26,035 nucleotides of DNA from Pigoraptor vietnamica (taxonomy: Eukaryota > Opisthokonta > Filasterea), in the NCBI GenBank assembly GCA_943704525.1, contig CALSCQ010000341.1:1-26035 (forward strand), read 5' to 3'. The position numbers and the translations under genes were made by a program. Within the stretch, counting starts at the first letter, position 1. Every line of letters begins with the position of its first letter. A model generated the notes under the pieces. The model did no database searches. It saw only the letters and a program-made list of their open reading frames with translations, and had not been told where the DNA came from. Shown in pieces: positions 1 through 11,000 of the stretch.

Positions 1-201
1 GGGGGGGGGAATGAGGCGCGATTCATTCTAATTTCGTTGTCTTGTGTCTTACGTCTTGCGTGGGTTGTCTTGTTGGGGGTGTCACGTAAGAGGGCTAATT
101 TATCGTAAGCGTCCCAATCTCTCTATCTCTCCTTCCATTAGTTTGCTCACGCCTTGTTGTTGTTTTTGTAGCTGACCCTGCTGTGACGTGTGTGTGCGCA
201 G
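1..201 (+). other. Probable RME-8 intron or gap edge, no coding seen
   Basis: The window opens with a run of nine G. I find no stretch here resembling RME-8 N-terminal sequence. The segment ends in a pyrimidine/GT-rich tract and CAG at 199-201, directly before the first recognisable exon, so it is most simply the 3' part of an intron. Whether an upstream exon should lie within it cannot be decided from the window. Confidence 0.5.
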
Positions 202-1704
202 ACGGGCGACGGTTTCTTTGCGGAGAACAAGGAAAAGCTCATTACGAACGCAATTGTTGCCCTTCTCACGCACGGCGAGCGCCTTGCCGAGATGAGCACA
301 CAGGTGCGTCACTGCGTCTGATTGTTGTGATCGAGGAGAGACTGAGGAGATCTTGACACCGACACTCTGTGTGTGCACGCGTCAAAGTCATCGAGGAAAG
401 CCTATCCTCTTGCATCTTTGGCTTATCATGCACTCGGTGCGCACAGGCTGCTTGCGAACAGTTTGAGGCGATGCGTCGCCTTCTCGCGTCCAAGGCCGGC
501 TTTGAGGCCTTCACGCGCATGCCTGGCTTCCGCGAGAAGCTCGGGAAGCGCGTCGTGCTCGCGTTTAAGACACACGAGGACGCCGTCGCGTACTCTGCCG
601 TCGACGCCATCTCGGCACTGATGTCGCCCATGCACGACAACTACGACCTCGCCATCGAGCAGGCCAACAAGAACGCGCTCCTCGGTTCGCGCGACTTCCT
701 GCAGAAGCTGGTCGACCGTCTCGGCCATTGCGCGCAGACGGGCACGGGCGCGCTGGTGGCGCTCGGACTCCTCGACTTCTTCACGTTTGCGATCTGCGCT
801 CCCTACAGCGAGACGACGGACGCCGAGCAGTTTGATCAGCTGCTGGAGATTGTCGCGAACCTCGAGCGCCGGCTCTTCCGCCTGTTCAACCACCCGTCCA
901 TGGCGATCGTCAAGGGCGCGGGAATGGTCATGCGCGCAATGATCGAGGAGGGCGTCCCGCAGCTGGGCATCCGCATGCAGGAACTCGCGCTGTCGGAGGC
1001 CGCGTTGCTCAAGCACCTCATCACGGCCATGTTCACGCCGAGCTCGGACGTGCGGATGCTGGGCCACCGCGAGCTCAGCCGCCACCTCGTGGGCCTGTGG
1101 ACCGCGGAGAACAAGGCGGCGATGGACCTGTTCCGCCGCATGCTGCCCGCGGGCATGCTTGCGTTCCTCGAGAGCAAGGACCCGATCCCGAAGGAGGAGA
1201 AGGTCAAGCTCAAGACGCGCGACAATTTGAAGAGCGCGCAGGGACGGCGTCGCAAGAAGGGCGACTTTCAGAAGCAGCTGACTCACTGGCGGTCGCGCAT
1301 GGGCATCCGCGTGAAGGCCGAGGTGACGCAGAAGCCCGTCACGTTGCGCCGGCGCCGCCAGCACATCAAGAACGCGCTCAACTGGGACATGCTCTACTGG
1401 CGCATGAAGCAGGTGCGTGTGTGAGTGTGTGCGTTTGCGTGTTCGTGTGTGTGTGGTGCGTGCATGTGTGTGTGTGTGTGTGAGTACGGTGTGCAATTAT
1501 GCAAGTGTCTGTGCATATATGAGTGACTTTGACCCATTATCGCCACTTGGCTGAACGTGCGCTCTTCACACGCGTCGCAGGAGCACGCGCGCACCGACCT
1601 AATCTGGAATCACAAGACGCGCGAGGAGCTCCGCGAGGCCATGGAGGCGGAGTTTAGGGCGTTCAGCATCGACAAGGTGTGAAGACGTGCATGCACGCAC
1701 GCAC

Positions 1705-1748
<44 letters not shown>

Positions 1749-2759
1749 GATGCACACGCACGCACGCGCACACAGTCACGCACGTACGCGCCATTCTTCG
1801 ACGTTCGATACCTTCATCGTGACGCTATGCACCCGCACGCTCACTCTGCATGCTTCGTGCGCAGGATCTGGGCGCGAACGAGGTCATCTCGTGGAACTTC
1901 CTCGAGTTTGAGGTGTTTTACCCTTCGCTCGCGAACGAGATCAAGATTGGCGATCACTACATTCGCATTCTTCTGGAGCAGGGCGCCAAGGCCAACCTCA
2001 TCCCGAATCCCCTCGAGTTCTTCAACGACCTCTACCACCGCTTCCTCCTCTCGACGACGCCGCAGCTCAAGTCGATCTGTCTGCAGGCCATGGCGATTGT
2101 GTACGGCGAGTGCCACCCGAGCATCGGCACATTGTGAGTGGCGCCTCGTTCTCGCGTGTGCGGTGTGGTTACGCCCTTTGGGTGCGAGACCCTGCGTATG
2201 CCTCTCGTGCTTCGCATATCTTTTGCGACGTGCTCTCGACTCCAAACACGCAAATGCAGTGGCTTCAACGCTATCCTTTTATCTCGTCCTAACAGTAACC
2301 CCCACCCTGCGCAGCAACGACACGGCCTTCTTTGTGGGCATGCTGATGAATGCGGGCTCCAAGGAGGAGCGCGACCGCCTCCTCGTCTTCATCCACCAGC
2401 TCATGCTCGTCGAGAAGAACGCCAAGCTGTTCATCGACGCGAACGGCGTTCGCGCGCTCGTCGACCTCCTCACCCTCGCGCACCTGCACACGGACCGCGC
2501 CACGACGCCGATGCAGTCGAACATGATCGAGGCTGGCACGGCCTCGAAGCCGGAGAAGTCCAAGGAGGTGTGTGCGAGTGTGTGTGTGCGCGCGCGTGCT
2601 GTGCGTGCTTGCGTGTGTGTGTGTCTGTGTGTGTGTGAGAGTGTGTGTGTGAGAGAGAGAGAGAGAGTGTGTGTGAGAGAGAGAGAGAGAGAGAGAGTGT
2701 GTGTGTGTGTGTGTGTGTGCGTGTGTGTGTGTCTGTGTGTGTGTGAGTGTGTGTGTGTG

Positions 2760-2817
<58 letters not shown>

Positions 2818-5800
2818 TGTGTGTGTGTGTGTGTGCGTGAGTGCGCGCGCGTGTGTGTGTGTTCTTGTGAGTGTGTGTGTGTATGGCGGCCCCCGATGCC
2901 AGTGATGTGTGCATGTCCTTCTGCCTTCTGTGTCTGAAATGTTGCACCCTATTCGCAGTGGTACTTTGCTGTTGGCGAGGACCAGCGCAAGGGCCCCTTC
3001 TCCATCGATGACTTCATCACCATGTTCGACGCCGGTCAGCTCAAGTCTGACTCAAAGTGCTGGGCCCAGGGCCTCGAGGGCTGGCGAAAGCTCGCCGATA
3101 TTCCGCAGCTGAGGTGGGGATGACTTGACTGTGTGTCGTGCACTTCTGGCTTCCGAGTGTGGCGTTCCGGGTTTTAGTCGCAGTGTCCTTCCTTCCGCCG
3201 TTTGTTCATGTGCGTGGTTGTGCCCAAGCCACTTGCTCATACTGAATCGCCACCACCCCATGAACCCACTTTTCGCCCTCAGGTGGCAAGTGATGGACAA
3301 GTCGACGCCCGTGCTCAACGAGACGGAGCTTGCAACGCTCGCCCTCCGCACGCTCATCCGCGTCGTCGAGTTTTATCCCACGCGCGACAAGGACGGCGCC
3401 ATCGTGCGCCCTCTCCCGCGTGCGAAGCGGCAGATCTCGGACCCGTCCGTGCTCCCCCATCTCGTCAACCTCTTCCTCACGTTCGACCCGTCGCTCGTCG
3501 AGAAAACGGCGACGCTCCTCCACAACGTCATGCAGGACAACCCCATGATGCCCCGCCTGTTCCTCTCGGGCGCCTTCTACTTTGCCCTCATGTACACGGG
3601 TTCGAATCTACTCCCGATCGCGCGTCTTTTTTCGTACACGCACACGCGACAGGCCTTCCGCGCCGAAGAGGGCCACCGCTCGGTCCTGTCGGCCGCGCTC
3701 CCGGAGGCCATGGTGTGCTTCCTCGAGAACCACGGGCCCGAGCGCTTCTCGGAGATCTTCCTCGGTGACTTTGACACGCCCGAGGCCATCTGGAACCACG
3801 AGATGCGCCGCTTCATGATCAACAAGATCGCCGTGCACCTCGCCGAGTTCACGCCGCGCCTCGTCAGCAACACGCGCGCGCTGTTCCTTCACTGCCCGAT
3901 GGCGACGGTCATTTATCCGCAGCTGGAGCACGAGCTGTTTTGCGGCATCTACTACCTGCGCCACCTCTGCGACATTGTGCGGTTCCCCGACTGGCCGATC
4001 ATCAACCAGGCACGTGCGCCCCCTCCGTACTTCCGCTCGTGTTCTCTGTGGAGGCGAAGAGGGTTTAACCCTGATCCCAGTGGTCTCCTTGCCGTCCCCG
4101 TGCGCGCATCGATCTCTCGTGTCCATCCCTTGTGTGCCTCCATCGTGTGTGTCTTGCCACTCTCGCGCGTTGATGGTGATACCACGACGTGATCCCCTCT
4201 GCTGCCACTACTCGAAAGAGCATCCATTCTGACTGTTACGCACCGTACGCATTCGCCCGCGTAGATCGAGCTGCTCAAGGAGATCCTCGAGGAGTGGAAG
4301 AAGGAGGTCGACAAGAAGCCCGAGGCGCTCAGCGTCGACGACGCGCTCGAACTGCTCAACCTCGAGAAGGGCAAGACGCACGACGACGGCGTGATTCGCA
4401 AGGCGTACTTCAAGCTCGCCCAGAAGTACCATCCGGACAAGAATCCCGAGGGCCGCGACATGTTCGAGAAGGTAATCGAAGACATTCCTGTGCCCTCTCA
4501 CCCTTTGTTTGGCTTCCTCTCTTCACCCATGTTGACACTTTGCGCTTGAATTGGGCGGCTTGCATTTTTTTTCGCTTGCGGCCGCTTTTGCGCCAATGAT
4601 GGCGTCGCCGTCTCCTCCCCTTGCCTCTTCCCCTGTGTGCAATACTCGGTTGAAATTCCCTTTGAATCCCTTGTCGCTGATGCCACAATCTCCTCACCTG
4701 CGAGCACAGGTGCTCAAGGCGTACGAGTTCCTCTGCACGCGCTCGGCTCTCAAGCTGGACGGCCCCGACCCCAACCGCATCGACCTCCTCATCCGCGCCC
4801 AGTCGATCCTCTACGTCCGCCACCCGGACATTCTCGAGCCTTACAAGTACGCCGGTTACCCGATGCTCCTCCGGACTGTCCAGATGGAGACGGCCTACGA
4901 GGACCTCTTCTCGCGCTCGACGCCCCTCCTCCCGGCCGCCTCCGAGCTCGCGTATCACACGGTCAACGTCTCTGCGCTCAACGCGGAGGAACTCCGTCGC
5001 GACGGCGGCATTGAGCTGCTTGCCGAGGCCCTCACGCGCTGCGTCAGCGCCATCTCCCCGCGCACGACCCCCGAGGAACTGTCGGTCGTCGTGTCTGGAC
5101 ACATTCTCAAGTGCTTCGCCGTCTGCGGGCGCTTCCCGGAGTGCCGCGCGCGCCTGCGCGAGCTCCCGCACGTCGTCAAGGACCTCTCGCGGTGCCTGTG
5201 GTTCCGCGGGGCGCCCAAGCTGACGGTCGCCGCGCTCGAGTGTGCCGCGTCGATCGCCGCGGATCAGCTGCTGCAGGACAAGCTCGTCGACAACGGCGCC
5301 CTCTGGCACCTCCTTCTGTATCTGTTCGACTACGACTACACGCTCGACGAGGGCGGCGTGGAGGCGTCTGCGGAGAACAACAAGCAGGAAATTCTCAACC
5401 AGCACGCGCGGCTTGCCCTTCGCGCTCTCGCGCGCATGGGAGGCTACCTCAAGGCGCCCGGGGACGAGACGCCGAAGAACCCGCGCGTGACGACGTCGCT
5501 GCGTGCGCTGATTACGCCGTACCTCGCGCGGCAGCTCGAGAAGGACCAGCCCATGGAAGTCCTCAAGATTGTCTGCAGCAACGCCGAGAACCCCTACCTC
5601 ATCTGGAACAACGGGACGCGCGTCGAGGTCAAGGACTGGCTCGAGAAGCAGCAGGAGTCGGTCGTCCGCCACGGCGTGCAGGACCCCGCCCTCGGCACGA
5701 CGTTTGTGTTCTCGGCCCTCGAGGACGAGCTGCGCGTCGGCGACATTTACATTCGCATCTACAACATTCAGCCGACCTTCCAGCTCGAAGATCCCGCGCT

Positions 5801-7391
5801 GTTTGCAAAGTCGATCCTCGACTACCTCGAGGAGCGGGGCCCGCGCGTTGCCCAGACGGCGGAGGCTGCGTCGTCGGAGGGCGGTGCCGTGGGCGAGCGC
5901 ACCAAGCAGCTCGAGCACGCGCGCATGACGCTCACGGCAATGCGCAACCTCCTCGCGAACAACGCCGGCCTGGAGAAGGGCTTCCTCGGCCGCCTCCCGG
6001 TCCTCTATCCGTACCTCGCGGCGGAAGACGACGGCGGCGTGCAGGTCGCTGCGCTCGAGGTGATTGCGGCGATCACGGCGAATCCCGAGTGCGTCACGGC
6101 GATTGCGGAGGCCGGCATGCTCGGCCGCATTGCGCTCGTCGCGGACAAGGTGACGGCGTCGTACGACCCCATCCTGCGCATCGTCCACCACCTGTCGAGC
6201 AACAACAAGATTGTCGCCGAGGTCCTCTCGAAGGGCGTCGTCCTCTACCTGCTCGAGATGTTCTGCTGTTCGCTCAAGACGCCCATACGCGAGCAGACGG
6301 CCGGCGTGTTTGCCAAGTTGGCGGCCAACAAGCTGCACGGGCCGAAGGTGTCGATCGTCCTCTCAAAGTTCATCCCGGCCGTCTTCCTCGACGCGATGCG
6401 CGAGAACACTGAGGCCGCCGTCAACATGTTCGAGTCGCAGCAGGAGAACCCCGAGCTCATCTGGAACGACAACGCCCGCAAGAAGGTCAAGGAAACGATC
6501 AAGGCCATGCGCGCCGAACTCGCGTCGGAGCAGCGCCGCAACCCTGACTTCCAGTGGAAGCTGTCCGACGACTTTGAGGTCGTGTACGCCGAGCTGCAGG
6601 GCGAGATCCTCATCGGGGGCGTATACCTGTCGCTGTTCGTCAAGAACCCCGGCTGGGCGCTGCGCAACCCGCGCCAGTTCCTCGTCGCCCTCATGGAGCG
6701 CTACGTGCTCTACGTGTCTCGCAAGAGCGCGGACGAGGAGGTCCTCAAGAACCTCTCGGCGGCCATCTGCGGCCTGCTGCGCACGCAGGCGGGCATGAGC
6801 GACCAGGTGGCGTCGATGGGCCACATACCCAAGGTGCTCCCGGCGCTCGAGAACGACAACGTGGTCTTCCGCAAGTCGTGCATGGACATGATCCACCAGT
6901 TTGCCGACTGCGTCAACTGCACCGAGAAGCTCGGCCAGACGCAGTGCATCAAGCCGATGATGAAGGCGATGGACGAGACGCGAGAGCTCGCCGGGACGGG
7001 CGCCGAGGCCATTCGCCGCATGGCCGACAACAACAGCTGCGAGAAGGGCTGCATCGTCGCACAGGCGCTCAAGGCGAACCTCGTCCCCTTCCTCCTCGGG
7101 CTGCTCGAGCGCGGCCTCGAGGTCGTCGAGAACCCCGCGGCGACAAAGGCGCACATTGCCAACGCCCTCAAGAGCCTCGCGAAGGACGTGGTGCACGGGG
7201 AGGAGGTCCAGCGCAAGCTCGACGCGAGCCCTATTTGGGCTGCCTACCGCGACCAGAAGCACGACCTGTTCATCACGGGGACGGGCATTGCCGGCTACCT
7301 CACGGGACCGGTCGCCGCCACCAAGGGCTATCTTACGGCGGGGCCCGCGAACGCGTCTGCCGAGCACCCGCCGCCCGTCGACAACGACTGA
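202..7391 (+). CDS. DNAJC13: RME-8 / DNAJC13 (GRV2) endosomal J-domain protein, 5' partial
   Basis: RME-8 is a peripheral endosomal protein whose J domain recruits Hsc70 to control clathrin and retromer-dependent sorting. My exon model, with every junction kept in frame, is 202-303, 447-1412, 1581-1676, 1865-2133, 2315-2567, 2959-3113, 3283-4009, 4265-4471 and 4710-7391, giving 1,818 residues plus TGA. Numbering from the first visible residue, there is a GYF-like domain at about 563-616 ([16 protein letters not shown]), a J domain at about 878-940 with its HPD at 912-914, and the family's IWN repeats ([37 protein letters not shown]). The C-terminus has the family GYLTGP...GYLTAG...PPPVD ending. 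Similarity to animal RME-8 runs over the whole visible length. Animal proteins are about 2,200 residues, so roughly the first 400 are missing on the left. The intron after 4009 needs a GC donor. Family identification is very secure; exon edges are from reading, not transcripts. Confidence 0.96.
1413..1580 (+). repeat. RME-8 intron with GT-rich simple sequence
   Basis: This intron begins GTGCGTGTGTGAG and ends CGTCGCAG. Positions 1413-1482 are almost entirely imperfect (GT)n, including about nine perfect GT units near 1463-1482. It separates two phase-0 exons, so removal joins ...WRMKQ to EHARTD in frame. Confidence 0.75.
1677..1864 (+). repeat. RME-8 intron with perfect (CA)n microsatellite
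   Basis: The intron starts GTGTGAAG and ends GTGCGCAG. About 1690-1747 is CA-rich, with a perfect (AC)18-19 tract at 1711-1747. Both flanking exons are in phase 0. Confidence 0.8.
2568..2958 (+). repeat. RME-8 intron with compound (GT)n/(GA)n microsatellite
   Basis: This is the longest intron in the gene (391 bp). It starts GTGTGTGCGAG and ends ATTCGCAG just before the GYF-like exon. From about 2568 to 2883 it is nothing but GT and GA dinucleotide blocks that alternate several times, including a long GA tract at 2763-2814. Confidence 0.85.
4010..4264 (+). other. RME-8 intron with apparent GC donor (GC-AG)
   Basis: The conserved sequence ...FPDWPIINQ must be joined to [14 protein letters not shown], which fixes a phase-0 junction. 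The exon ends AACCAG at 4009 and the intron would begin GCACGTGC; the acceptor is CCGCGTAG at 4264. The nearest GT donor (4014) would leave four extra exon bases and break the frame. Confidence 0.75.
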
Positions 7392-8062
7392 ACCGCGCGT
7401 GAGCCGCGTCGTGTGCCGCTCTCTCCCGTGGGCGCCACGTGTAATGTGTGTGTAGTGAGCGGGCACTCAATTTCTTCCTTTTCCTCTTTCGCTTTGTGCG
7501 TGTGCGTGCGTGTAGTTTGTACGCGGTCTGCGTCACCTGGAATCAAACGGCGATTCACTGACGGCCTTCCCCCATTGACTGCCGGATTCAGCGCAGCCGA
7601 CCCCTCTCTTATCACGTGACGGACCCCTTCCCCCTTCTTCAGCTAGTCTTTCTTCATGCACACTTCGTCTCTTCTCGCCAACACTATGTTGTTCGCATTC
7701 GTTTCCATTCCCGTTTTCTTTTTTTGTGCCAGCCGCCGTCGAGGCGACTATAGGCCGTGTTCATTGTGGGATGTCCCCGACATGCAAACAACGCGCAGCA
7801 CGAGCTCAAGCGCACGCGCGAACGCAATCACAAGCGAATCGCGGGCGTCCGCAAGAACACCAAGATACACAAAACAATCCAGACAAAAGAAATTGCACAA
7901 AGAAAAGGTGAGTCGAAAAAGATGCAAAAACCTGTAGAAGAAAAGGTGGCTCAAAGCGCGCGCATCGCCCCTTCACCCAGAAGCGACGAGGCGCGCGCCA
8001 AAAGGCAAGAGATGGTGCTGTGCTTAGCGCATCGCGCGATCGCGTGCACGCACGCGGAGTGT
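7392..8062. other. Convergent intergenic region: facing 3' UTRs of RME-8 and the laminin-like gene
   Basis: This lies between the RME-8 stop and the laminin-like stop. About 7470-7730 is pyrimidine-rich on the + strand, as expected for an RME-8 3' UTR. About 7860-7950 is A-rich on the + strand, so U-rich for the - strand transcript, which suits the other 3' UTR. The transcripts probably end near 7730-7860. I find no AATAAA on either strand. A TCACGTGA palindrome sits at 7612-7619. Confidence 0.5.
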
Positions 8063-11000
8063 CTAGTTGAAGCTGGCGCCCGCGCCGAGGAGGACGGCCG
8101 TCGTGACGGGGATGCTCTTGCCCGAAAGCACAATGCTCCACACGCGTCCGACAAAGCCCGTGTTGGTCGACGAGCCCGGCACCGTCGCAAACGACGAGCC
8201 TCCGACCCACAGGCCGGCGACGTTGTCGACTGAGACAGCAGGACTGTCGTCGTTCGTCGCGTCCGACGAGCTCTCCGCGCCGCCAGCGACGGCGAGGTTC
8301 ACGTGCGACCTGCCGCCGACGACCGACGCCGTGACCACCACGTTGATCGTGCCGGCGCCGAGGACGTTGGCACCCGTCACAGTGTGTGCGTCGGCGTTGC
8401 CCGTGCTCCACGTGAACGTGAGGGCACCCCCGACAATCTCGAGGACCGCAAAGTCCTTGCCATCGACCGACGAGGCCGCAAAGACAATGCCGTTGGCCGT
8501 CGCCGTGAGCGAGAGCGAAAGCGTAAAGGCGCTGCCGAGCGAGCGGGGAAGGAAGCGCGCAAACGAGGGGCTGGCAAAGTTGAGCGCCGTGCCGCCGCCA
8601 ACCTCGACCGCCTTGACCCTGGGGTCCGAGACCTCGACGACGGCACCGCCAACGGCCGCGTCGAGCGCGCGCGAGGCGTCGCTGATCGAAACGCCAAAGA
8701 TGTAGCCGACGTACGCGGGGTTGTCGGCGACGGCGCGGGGGATGAACTGGAGGTTCGACGCGGGGTTGAAGCGGCCAAAGTAGAGCGGGCCCGTCGCATC
8801 AATCGTGCCGGGGCTGCCGACCTTGACCTGAATGTTGAGGTTCTGCGGCGAGCCGCCCACGTGGTTGCCTTCAGCATCCTTGAGCGTGATCGTGACGACG
8901 TTGGCCGCAATCGTGAGGGCGACGCTGTACTCCTTGCCGTCGTTGACGCTGACCGACGAACGCCAAATGGTCGCGCCGTTGCACGCAGTGAAGTCATCGT
9001 TGCACGTGCCGTACCCGGCGGGCGCAAACGAGAACGTGAGGCGGCCCTGGTAGAGGTAGATGAGCGCGTGGTCCTGGAACGTGCCCTGGCGGAACGTGCC
9101 AAACAGCGTGCCCTTCGTCGCCGTCGTGAAGAACGAGAACTTGGCATTCCATGCCAGCGCGGCCGTGAAGGCGCTCGGGGCCGTGAAGCCGACGAACTCG
9201 CTGCCCGTGAAGGCGTACGCGTCGCGGAACTGGCATCGCGCGCCGCTGAGGTTCGGCGGGCACCCAACGCACTTGTAGCCCTCGGCGTCGCCGGCGTCCG
9301 CCTGGCACGTGCCCGCAGAGCAAGGGTTGCTGTCGCACGCGTTGAAGACCGTCGAGCACGTCTTGCCGCGGAAGCCGGGCGCGCACGAGCACTCAAAGTC
9401 CGTGTCAGAGCTGGCGCACGTGGCGCCGTTGAGGCAAACGGCGACGCCGCCGTCCGTGCATTTGTCCACGACGGCGACGCAGTCGTCGTCCGTCTCGACC
9501 TCGTTGGCGTTGCAGTAGCATGCAAAGTCGCCGCCGCCAATGTCGCGGCAGTGCTTCTTCCCGCACGGGTTCCCGGTGCACGAAGACTCCGTCTCGAGGG
9601 CATCGAGCCGAGCCTTAATGCCGTTGATCGCCGTGCGAATCGGGGCGAGCGCAGCGTCAATCTGGCCTGCGATGCGCGCGTCCAGTCCATCGGCCATGTG
9701 TTCAAGACCGTCCACGGCGACGCTAATCCCGTGCACCTGGTCGCCGAGGGAGGCAATGTTGAGGTTGGCAGCCGTAATGGCTCCCTCCGCCGTCGTAAGG
9801 CGTCCATCCAGCGCCGCGTCCATGCCGCTGTTCTCGAGGGCGGCGACGCGGTGGTCCAGGTCCGCAATGTCGCCGGCGGCGTCGGCAATCGCCGCCGCAT
9901 TCATCGTGTTGGCGTCGCGGATGCCCTTAATGTCCACCTTCGAGAGCGTGTCGATCGACGACGCCAGGCCCGAAAACTTGTCGTACAGATCCGCCACCTG
10001 GCCGTCAATACCGTTCAAGTGGTTGCTGTTCGTGTCGACGCGACCGTCGAGTTGCGACAGGTGGGCGTTGATGCCTGCCAACGCGTCCTGCAGCACGGTA
10101 ATCGCGCCGTCGACTGCATTAAGGTGCCCGCCGACGGAGCCGAATCCTGCGGCCATGTCGCCCCGAATGTCGGCAAGGTTCTGGTTAACCTCGTCCGAGA
10201 GGTCGCTAATGGCCTGCGCAAAGCCGCTCGCAAGGTCAATCGCAGACGTGGCCTTGTTCGACGACGCTGTCGCCTTTGTCTCAATCGCCGTGATGCGGTT
10301 GTTGAGGACCGACCCGTCGAGGCCCACAAACGTGACAAATGTCGCGTTGAGCATCGTAAGCCCGTCAATCGCCGTCGCGAGGCGGTTCTCGGCGGGGATG
10401 ACGCGGAGGTTGAGCAGATCGAGCGTGCACGAGTCGCACGGCGTGCAGACGACGTACAGGTTGTTCTTGCGGCCGTCGCCGTTGGCGTTCACCGTCGACC
10501 TCTGGTACCCAATCTTGCACGTGTCGCACCCGTCGCCCGTGTAGCCCTCCTTGCATGCCGTGCACTTGTAGTCGCCGGGGTTGGGGTTCGCGCCAACGCC
10601 GACGCACTTGTCGCCCGCAATGCCGAGCGCGACGCCAACGCGGTCCACAGACTGCCCGTTGCAGTCGCACTTGAAGCACTTGTTGGGGTTGCCGCTGCCG
10701 TCGAGGACGGTGCGGTCCTGGCGCTTAGCGTTGCCGTACCAGCCGTCCTTGCACGTGCCGCAGTCGTCGCCCGTCGTCTGGCCGATGCAGTTCTGGCACT
10801 TGGGCGAGAGCAGCGACGTGACGCAGTTGTCGTTCGTGCCGTACAGGTTGATGTTCGAGTAGCACACGCAGTCGTGGCACACGTCAAAGCCACCGCCGAG
10901 CGGCGTCGTGGGAATGCCGTAGTAGCGCTTGGCGTTGCAGCCCGTGCACTGGCGGCCAGTGTACTTGGACTCGTCGTTGATGAGGAAGCCGTCCTTCCAG

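Noticed and set aside
2568-2947. Open frames encoding (CV)n, (ER)n, (TH)n or (SL)n
   Set aside because: These are translations of dinucleotide microsatellites within an intron.
3596-3625. tRNA T-arm-like GGTTCGAATC
   Set aside because: It lies inside a conserved RME-8 exon ([10 protein letters not shown]) and no acceptor stem or anticodon arm can be built around it.
4010-4013. GT donor at 4014 for the seventh RME-8 intron
   Set aside because: Using it adds four bases and shifts the frame before the conserved IELLKEIL and J domain.
4410-6338. A 642-codon - strand frame and several long + strand frames over the last RME-8 exon
   Set aside because: The RME-8 frame shows continuous family similarity here; the others are arginine-rich shadows.
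7656-7937. Small basic open frames, one followed by a consensus-like donor at 7908
   Set aside because: No family similarity, and the A-rich composition is explained by the U-rich 3' UTR of the opposite gene. Kept only as a note under the convergent region.
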